Shown here one piece after another: positions 14,401-23,400 of a stretch of 64,000 bases of DNA. Numbering within the stretch: position 1 is the stretch's first letter; each line of letters begins with the position of its first letter. The DNA lies in contig NC_135124.1 of the NCBI RefSeq assembly GCF_050908995.1, positions 3,224,001 to 3,288,000 on the forward strand. Direction: 5' to 3'. A program made the position numbers and the translations under genes. The DNA is from Andrena cerasifolii. Taxonomy: Eukaryota; Arthropoda; Insecta; Hymenoptera; Andrenidae. The notes beneath the pieces were generated by a model that searched no databases, was not told the origin of the DNA, and was given only the letters and a program-made list of their open reading frames with translations.

Positions 14401-17400
14401 CTCTTCGCGATCGTAGGTCTTCAGTGTGGTGGATGTGATGTTTAGGTCCTTTTGATGAAGCGCTATGTAATTCCTTCTGTCGAGAACATCGATCAGAATC
14501 ATCACTTTACCTTGATAGGTGCCCTTCTCTAGATCTGGATGCAAATAGACATCGTAGTGCAAGGGTTTCACATCCTTTGGTAATCGAAAGGACAAGTCAG
14601 GTATCGGTTCTTTGTCCATTATGGTGAGAGCTGGAACCGATAAAAGTGATGGCTGAAAGATCAGTATGTGTTCATTCCACGTATTTCTTTGGTTCGTCTG
14701 GGATTTTGATAAAGGTATCTGTATACCGTGATAAGAGTGATAAGGAAAAGATACTGGTAGAATGTCGCTGGGAAGCGATTTAGCGGCAAAAACAAATTAA
14801 CACTTTAAGCATTGATATATAAATGCTTCGTTAGTGTTAGTAAGATGCGCTTCTGACAGTGTCATTAAAAGATCCTATTACACCAGTAATTAAAAAAATA
14901 GGTCGTTTTTGTGAATTCATTTTGGTGAAAGTATAAGCTGTATAGGGAATACAATCCCGGCCATTATGTACTATCCCGGGATTGCGGGATTTTTTTAAAG
15001 TCTATCTCGGGATTCCGGGACCAATCCCGGGATTGGGTAATAGAAAATTTCAGTAATTAAAATGATTTACTATATGCTAAAATTCCAAATCTTTATTTAA
15101 AGTAAACAAACTTACATTCTATCAGTAGTCCGAAACATAAGCTAAAATCATTTTTCATAATAAAACAGTAGAACAATGATGAATAATAACGTCTCAATAA
15201 GTAGATAATATCAGTAGACCATTATGAAGATTTCTGGAAATGCGAACGATGAAACAGCAAAGCACCTAAAGTACGTACGTATCTACAATGTTGACAAGTT
15301 GCGATTTGCAATTCGCGCGATTTCGAAATAGCGGAAAGTGAGAATATCATTGTAAAAATAAATATGGTGCAGTTAGTTGTATGCGACTTAACATTATTAT
15401 TTAAATAAATCATTATTATTATTATTGTCCTTATTATTATGGAATGACTATGTTTATTTATTCTGTTTATTTTTATATTTTTTCAGGTGTTCATGAAGTA
15501 ATTCACATTTTTAAAAAATCCCAAAATTCTCGGGATTAGTTGTATCAAATCCCGGGATTTTTAGAATCCAAAAGTAGCCAGCATCGCGGGATCCCGTATC
15601 CCAGGATTGTATTCCCTAAAGCCGTACTATCGTTAAACTTTACCCATATTTACGTTCACTGTTTAACAAAATTTTAGTACTTTTTGCAGGCAAAAAACCG
15701 AAATGTAATGATGTCTATGTAATAAATCAGGACGTATGTTGTCTTATTCCAAGTAATATAACTTTGTCAATTTTACGAATTCTACATATCTCATACATTC
15801 GGAGCACACAAAAAATAACAATTCGATTTTTTTAAACCACTAAAGTTGGAAGACCCGCCAAGTCGTTTAGTTCTAATGGGGAGAGATCACGATTTAGATT
15901 CTAAAGTCGATCCAACGAGTCAAGTCACCAGCTGTAAACAAATTATGCATCACTAAATTATGTATCAATTATTATTCACAGGACCATCTTTGTATCAGTT
16001 TCTAAAACATGTCACGCCATATTGTTGTCTACATTTCTGTTCCCTTTTTGTATTTCTAATCTGTATTCATATTCGTTGTGTTGTTTTGGTGCTATATTTG
16101 TTGTGTTATTTCTGTGTTTTATGTTTATAATACATTTATAAATATTTGTATTAACATGTCTTCTATAAATTCTGTATTTCAGGGTGAAAAATAATGCACC
16201 AAATGATCTTATCTGACTGCAAAGAGAAAAGAAATTATTTTAAATATTTATGAGGCAGAACTAAGAAATAATACTGAAATACTTATGATGGATGTAATAA
16301 AAGCGACTGCTTGCATTGCGGGAGTTTCTACAAGGTAGGGATTCACCCCTAACACTACTTGGAAGAAGGCAGATACCCAAGAGTGATTAAATTCTAAAGT
16401 TGTTTCCAGTGGCGAATTTAACAGGGTGGCTGATGAGCACTTGCCGCCTAGGCCCCTGCACAGAAGGCCCCTGCAGGGCCCCATGACCAAAAACAAATTA
16501 TGATTAGGTATAGGTATCTAAACACTACATTTTTTCGTACTACTACACTTGGCCTATTTTTAGTAAACTACCCCTTCATTTTCCCGAAAATTGGGCCCTA
16601 GTGATCCTCTAAGGAGTGATTAGTATAACCGCAGCCATCTTGGAGCAAAACCGGAAATAAACATATCTATCTCTATCTATCAGTATTTCTCTCTCTCTTC
16701 CTGTCAGTATTTCTGTCTCTTACTATCAGTATTTCCGTCTCTTTCTATCAGTATTTCCGTCTCTTTTTATCAGTATTTCTGTCTCTTTCTATCAATATTT
16801 CTGTCTCTTTCTATCAGTATTTCTGTCTCTTTCTTTTTCACAGTGTCAATCAGCTTTATCAGTTTAATCAGCGATGATACACATTGTTCCGATCATACCC
16901 TAGAGGATCACTATTGGGCCCCTGCCCAGAGGGCCCCCTAGGGCCTACATCTTCAAAAAAAATTATGACTTTAATGAAACACTATATTTTTTTCTGTTCT
17001 ACTACATTTAGCTCGTTTTTAGTAAACAACCTCTTCATTTTCCCTCAAAAATGGGCCCCATAGAACGTTTGCTACCTGGGCCTTTTTTCTTAAATCCGCC
17101 ACTGGCTGCTTCGTTCTGAAATGATAAGGTGAAGATCCAACTACAGCATATTGTGCAGCAATACAAAGCAACGCATCAGTGTACCTACGCAGTAGGCGAG
17201 ATGGCAAAATTGAAAAATATAACAGTTATTAAATCCTATCTGAGATGATATGTATTCAAATTTGCTGATATAAAAAATTTATTTTACGAATCACTGGCTA
17301 GAATTACTGCAGAAAACTGGAAACATTGTGCGTGACATGTCATTACAAAGGCTGAAACCAACTTTTGGCAATTGCATCACATTAATGAACCTTTAATCAT

Positions 17401-20400
17401 AAATGTAAATAATAACGATAGCAGTTTGGAATCAAGTACAGAATCAAATTTTGAATTAAAAAATATTAATTGTATAGAACTTGCTTTGTTTATTACGGGC
17501 AAATTCCAATTACGCACAAATCGCACGCAACGCCCGTGGTTCTCGTTTCAAAATTTATGAAAATTTCGTGAAATATGGAAGAGAAATCTGTGAAGAAGGT
17601 ATTATCGGAAAATACGGGTTTTTAAATATAAATTACCACTCGAAAACACGAACATATCATTTATGATATTCATTTTATTACAAAAACGGAAAATTCCTAC
17701 CGTGATGGGCGATTTGGGTGTAAGTGGAATTCGCCCTACGTTATTCGGGTAAACTTTTCCTCTGAGAAAACTTTTTTTCACCGAAAATTTATATGGATCG
17801 AAAGCACGTATCAAATAACATGCAAAAATAACAATTTTGAGTTTAGGAATCTATTCAGTAAAAAGTTATTAAATAAAAGGGACTGTGAAATTTTGACGTA
17901 TATTCTAACCCCTAATGTGACCAACTATTATGCTTCAATTTGAATGGATACTTTTTTTTAACCAATACTGAACAAAAAAGGCCACGGGCCTGGCACGGCG
18001 GCATTGGTGAGTATAATCACAGACCCTCAGATACTAAAAACGCACCCTCTTCCTACTTTTCCCGAAGAAAAAATTATTTTAGGTTATGCCCAAACTCACA
18101 TCGGTTCGCTACCATGCTTTATGCGCCCGCAAGCGGGCGCGCGCCCCCCGCGCTAATCTAGCCCCAACCAATACTAATACCCTGGACAAATTAGAAAGTG
18201 AAATGTGTTGTTTCGGAATAAGTCAACGGAAATACTGTACAGAGGGAAGGATAGTATTTAAATATATAACATAAAAAGACAATTTTGTTCGAAATGTAAA
18301 AAAAGTATTTTTTACAAAACACTTTTATTAGTTTTAAGAACATATAGCTTTTTGGTAATTATTAAGAAGTTTTCCATCCTCACTGATTTCAATGATTTTT
18401 GGATATGTTATCGAGATCAAGATTCTGAACAACTTTTTCCTATACATGTTACCGCCGCACGACCTTCGTTTTCGAGATATTTGCGAAAAACTTCTGTTGA
18501 TTTATTCCGACGCAACGCATTCCACTTTCCAACTTGTCCCGGGTATTAGTATTGGTTGGGGCTAGATTATTGCGGGTGGGGAGGGGGCGTAAAGCGTGAT
18601 AGCGAACTGATGTGAGTTTAGAGATTTGAACCAGAAACTTACGGATGCCCGTCAACACTCCGACTCATATCGGTTCGCTATCATGCTTTATATACGTGCC
18701 CGCGAGCGGGCGCGCCCCCCCCCCCCGCACTGATCTAGCCCCAACCAATACTAATACCCAGGACAAGTTGGGAAGTGGAATGCGATGCGTCTGAATAAGT
18801 CAAAAGAAGTTTTTCACGAATATCTCGGAAACGAAGTTCGAGCGGCGGTAACATGTGTAGGAAAAAGTTGTTCAGAATCGTGTCCCCGACAACATATCCA
18901 AAAATCATTGAAATCGGTGAGGATGGAAAACTTCTAAATAATTTTTATTGCATCAATCAAAAATCCCATTTTGTTTAAGGGTAAATGTTTAGATTAGGGG
19001 AGGATTCTCCGATTTCAATGATTTTCATATATGTTGTCAAGGTCATCATTCTAAACAACATTTCCCTCTAAACTTTTCGGCGCTCAGCTTTGGTTTACGA
19101 GATATTCACAAAAAACGTTACTTAACACTAAAACTGCCGACAGTATTAGTATTGGTTAAGACTAGGTAAGTGCGGGGGGCGCGTAAAGCAAGGAGTCAAT
19201 TCACTTTCCCGTCACCCACAGTTAACACTAGAATTACCGAATTTAACAAATACTCACATCGGTTCGCTACCATGCTTTACGCGCCCGCAAGCGGGCGCCT
19301 CCTGCCCTGATCTAGCCCAAACCAATACTAATACCGTCGGTTATGAAAAACTGATTTCAATATATTATGCCGAAAGTTTTATATTAATATCTCTGAAACT
19401 AAGGCGAACCGCCAAAAAGTTTAGAGGGAAATGTTGATAACATATGTCAAGGTTATTGAAATCGGTGAGGAGGTAGCTTTCCGACAGTTTTACCATTTTT
19501 GGGGTTAAAATATTTATTCACGTATTTTATAAATATTTATCATATAATCAACAATTAGAGACATTAATTTACAAATAATACTAATACTGTTGGCTGTGAA
19601 ACAGTAGTCTGTATAGGCAGATTGAAATGTTGTTCAGAATGATGACCTTGACAACATATATGAAGGTCATTGAAATTGGAGAATCCTCCCCTAATCTAAA
19701 CATTTACCTGTTTAAATTATTGTAGGAACAAAATCGACGCCACAAATAGTCACACAATTGCTCTCCAAACTCTTCATCATGGTAACGTGCTCTGCCTTTG
19801 AACCAATCTTTTGCTGGACGCCAAATTGATTCAATATTTTGAGTATGCGTCCCATCAGGTGCCTTAAACTAGATACTATGGTTAACAGTTTTTTGTATGT
19901 ATCCTTCTTCTGCTAAACTACTATAACTCCTAAAACTATCCGTATGTATTTCTGAACCTATATGAACATGTTCCTTAATAGAAATAAGCATTGGTGCTTC
20001 TCGGTTTGGTACAACCATCATTCGACTATCACATGTATGGGTATCAATTAAACCTAATACCCAATGCCCATCAATCAATCCTCCCCCGACTGTACTTCCT
20101 CTGACCAAACTTGGTTTCATCAATCTAACAGGAGAGGGAAAAAAGGAGTAACGAAAAAGAAGAGAAAAAGAATAGAAGGAAAAGGGAACACAAAAATATT
20201 AAAGTATGTAAAAATAAATAATGAAGGTAAGCAAAAGTTGAAATACAAATATTAAATTATGTAAAAATAAATAATGAAGGTAAGCAAAAGTTGAAACACA
20301 AATATTAAATTATATAAAAATAAATAATGAAGGTAAGCAAAAGTTGAAATACAAATATTAAATTACTTCAACAACAATAGCCAAACCACATTCAGTTTTT

Positions 20401-23400
20401 CCTCCTAATGTAGGTTTCCCTACTTGTATATCCTGAAAATGATCTATGATCAGCTCTCTGCAGTAACGAAACCATGCATTAATAGTAGCAGATGATAACA
20501 TGCTGCATTCTTCTATACTTTCACCACACATATTGCACACTTCATGCATTGTATCTTCATAAGACATATCTCTTGTAAAGCAATACATCATCCTCAAAAA
20601 AATAAAGGTATATAAATAATATACACAAATACATTAATTATCAACATAATCAATGCACAATATACTTTATCGCTTAGTCATAAGGTAATTGAACATCTTC
20701 AAAGAAAGAATCTACAGTTCCAGCAAACTGACAACATTTGGTTTTCCCTCTTACACAAATAAAACGTCCAGCAACCTGCTGACCTGTTTCAAATAACTTC
20801 ATCGGTTTGCGATGAACACCGCAATTCTTACTAATTCTCAGCAGCCCTTGCTCGCGCAACCATACTAGAGCACTTTCTTCAGACTGTGGTAAAGAACACA
20901 AGTTCCCCGTTACCATTTTAAATATATGTAATTACTTTATTTCTTTTTTAGCCTAAGTATTTTATGCTGTCGAAATTTCTCAATGTAACCGTTTCGAAAA
21001 TCAAAGAAACTAGAAAATATGTCAAAATTTTGTCGAAAGACATAGGAAATATGTCAAAATTTTGCAACTTTTTCGGCTCATAACTTTTCCACGAATAGAT
21101 TCCTAAACTCAAAATTGTTATTTTTGGATATTATTTTATACGTGCTTTCGATCCATATAAATTTTCGGTGATAAAAAAAGGTTTCCCAGAGGCAGAGCCG
21201 TTCCTGGCGGGGGTGCAGAAGGTGCCCCCACACCTGGGCGGCCAAACCTAGGGGCGGCCGCGGGCCATTTATTATATGTCAAATTTTGATTAATAAGAAT
21301 AATAATCGAAACTCTTTTGCATGATAACTGTTTAAAATTATGTACGTATAGATGTAAAAGTAAGCACTGCATATTAAATTCTTAATTAAAGAATATTGAA
21401 TTAATAAGGGCGGTAATATTGTTTTTGCACCTGAGCGGCCAAAACCCAGGAACGGCCCTGCCCAGAGGTAAAGTTCACACGGTTATTCATATTTGCAACA
21501 CAGTATCTGAGGAATACGTCCATGTTCTGCCTGAACGCCGCCACGTGCCTTTGTTTACAGCTGGTGAATCGACTCGTTGAACCCTTGAACGGACTATAGT
21601 CTCTGCTCCAGCGGTTTTCAATCGGTGTCCCAAGGGCGCCGCGGCACACTAGTGTGCCACGAGAGGTCCATAGGTGTGTCCAAGTTTTTTTAATGCAAGT
21701 TAATGTTGTGCGGTAGAAATGATGAGAAATAATCATCGTCTACCAACGGCGAAAAAACTTCCTGCGAGTGCGATAACTTTCCTGGTCACTTGTGAGAAAT
21801 TTTAGTAATGAAAAAAGGTTGAAAATCGCTGCTCTAGGCAAACAGTGTTGCCAGATTGGGCGATTTATCACATTTTGAGCGACTTTTGTAACAAAATTGC
21901 GACGGCCATTTTGAACAAATTCTGGTACTATTTAGAACAAACTCAGTGCAATTTAATATTTTAATACACGCGATACACGCTTATGTGGGCTTGGTGAAGA
22001 ATGTTCATTATGTTGATAAATTGTATGTTATAATATTTTAGGTTAATAGTCGAATTTGCGAATGGTGTATTTATGTTCTTCCCGCCAAATATTTTTTTCA
22101 GTATAATACGTTTAACCCTATAACTACGGCTGTCGTCAATGGACGACAGTACGAAACTTTCGTGAGATACGGCCGTCGTCAATAAGCGATTTGATGAATT
22201 ATGCCGGGAACGGGGGTCGCTAGACTTTTATTTATTTTATCGAGATTGTGACAACTTTTCTTTTTTTTGTTTTGCGTTTAGACAGACACATTTGTGAATA
22301 TATACCAGTAGCTAAAGGGTTAAAAATTACTTTAGTATTTCAGTGAATTAAATATCCAATTTACCTATAAAGTATACATATTTTTAAGTAGGTATATCAT
22401 TGACTCTGATTCTTAGGCCGGTATTCATAGTCGCTAAGTACTTATTCTTAAGCAAATGCTTAAGCATGCGGCATCCTCTACTAACCTAGTAGCTAGTAAA
22501 GGATGTCGAATGCTTAAGCATTTGCTTAAGAAGGTTAAGGTTTATTTTTTCTTTAGTATGTTTACAAAAATGTATACCCCACACCAAGAGAGGCATTTTA
22601 AGACATATCTTATACAGCCCAACGGACTTTAGTCGGAATTTGCTTAAGAATAAGTAGCGACTATGAATACCGGCCTTAGTATATTCTCGGATAATGGAAG
22701 TACAGAATAAGTAATTCTTACAAAAGCATAAAATTCTTTCTTCTTTTAATGATTTACTATCTCTTTCGTTTTAAAAATTATTAAATACATTATCTGCATT
22801 AGATATGTGTACGTATTAAATGTATTATACTGACAAAAGTACTTAGTTTTAAAGTTCCCACATTAAAAACACCTTCAACATTTTCTCACTGGGATTGTCA
22901 GCACTGTTGCAACTTTGGGCGACTTTAGACAACTCAGTTTGCGAGACTCTTGTTAAAAACCTGGCAACACTGCACGCGAACGCTTTTCGAATGGCATGAG
23001 TATATATATATGTATACTACTTGGACTGAAAGTGTAGTAAGTGATGAGTATAAAGGATTTTTAGAATATCAGTCGTTAATGCTAACAATTTTCACAAGAA
23101 GTGGTTACAGAAGTTAAACGTTTAAGTTATTTGATCGACTTCTCCCTAAGTCGAGTAGTACTCAGATGACAAAACAGTGTCAAATTCTGCAAAAAGTATT
23201 TGTTAAACGATTTTATTCAGCTTCGATGCTCTGTTTGTTTGTATGTTTGTATGTATGGTTCAAATTTAACAACTCAAATTTAAGGCACTTCCAACTATCC
23301 AATTGTCTTGAAACTTTTTTGTCTTGTAGTTTACTAAAAGGGGATAAATGTACAGAAAAGTATAGAAAAAAATATGGTTTGGATAAAATCATAATTTTTT

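Larger units (their letters stand above)
16407..17104. mobile_element. hAT element of the CAGTGGCG family, carrying a nested MITE
   Basis: Starts CAGTGGCGAATTTAACAGGG and ends AAATCCGCCACTG. Flanks GTTGTTTC (16399-16406) and GCTGCTTC (17105-17112) form an 8-bp duplication with two changes. Interior GGGCCCC blocks match the copies at 57274-57617 and 23325-23483. The middle is taken up by a younger element (16601-16911). Confidence 0.87.

Noticed and set aside
14619..14619. ATG at 14619 as the start of the aminopeptidase
   Set aside because: It would lack any signal peptide or anchor; the phase-matched exon at 26072-26282 supplies a type II anchor and an upstream stop.
20203..20365. CRISPR-like array
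   Set aside because: The 53-bp units are contiguous with no unique spacers; a simple tandem repeat in a eukaryotic genome.
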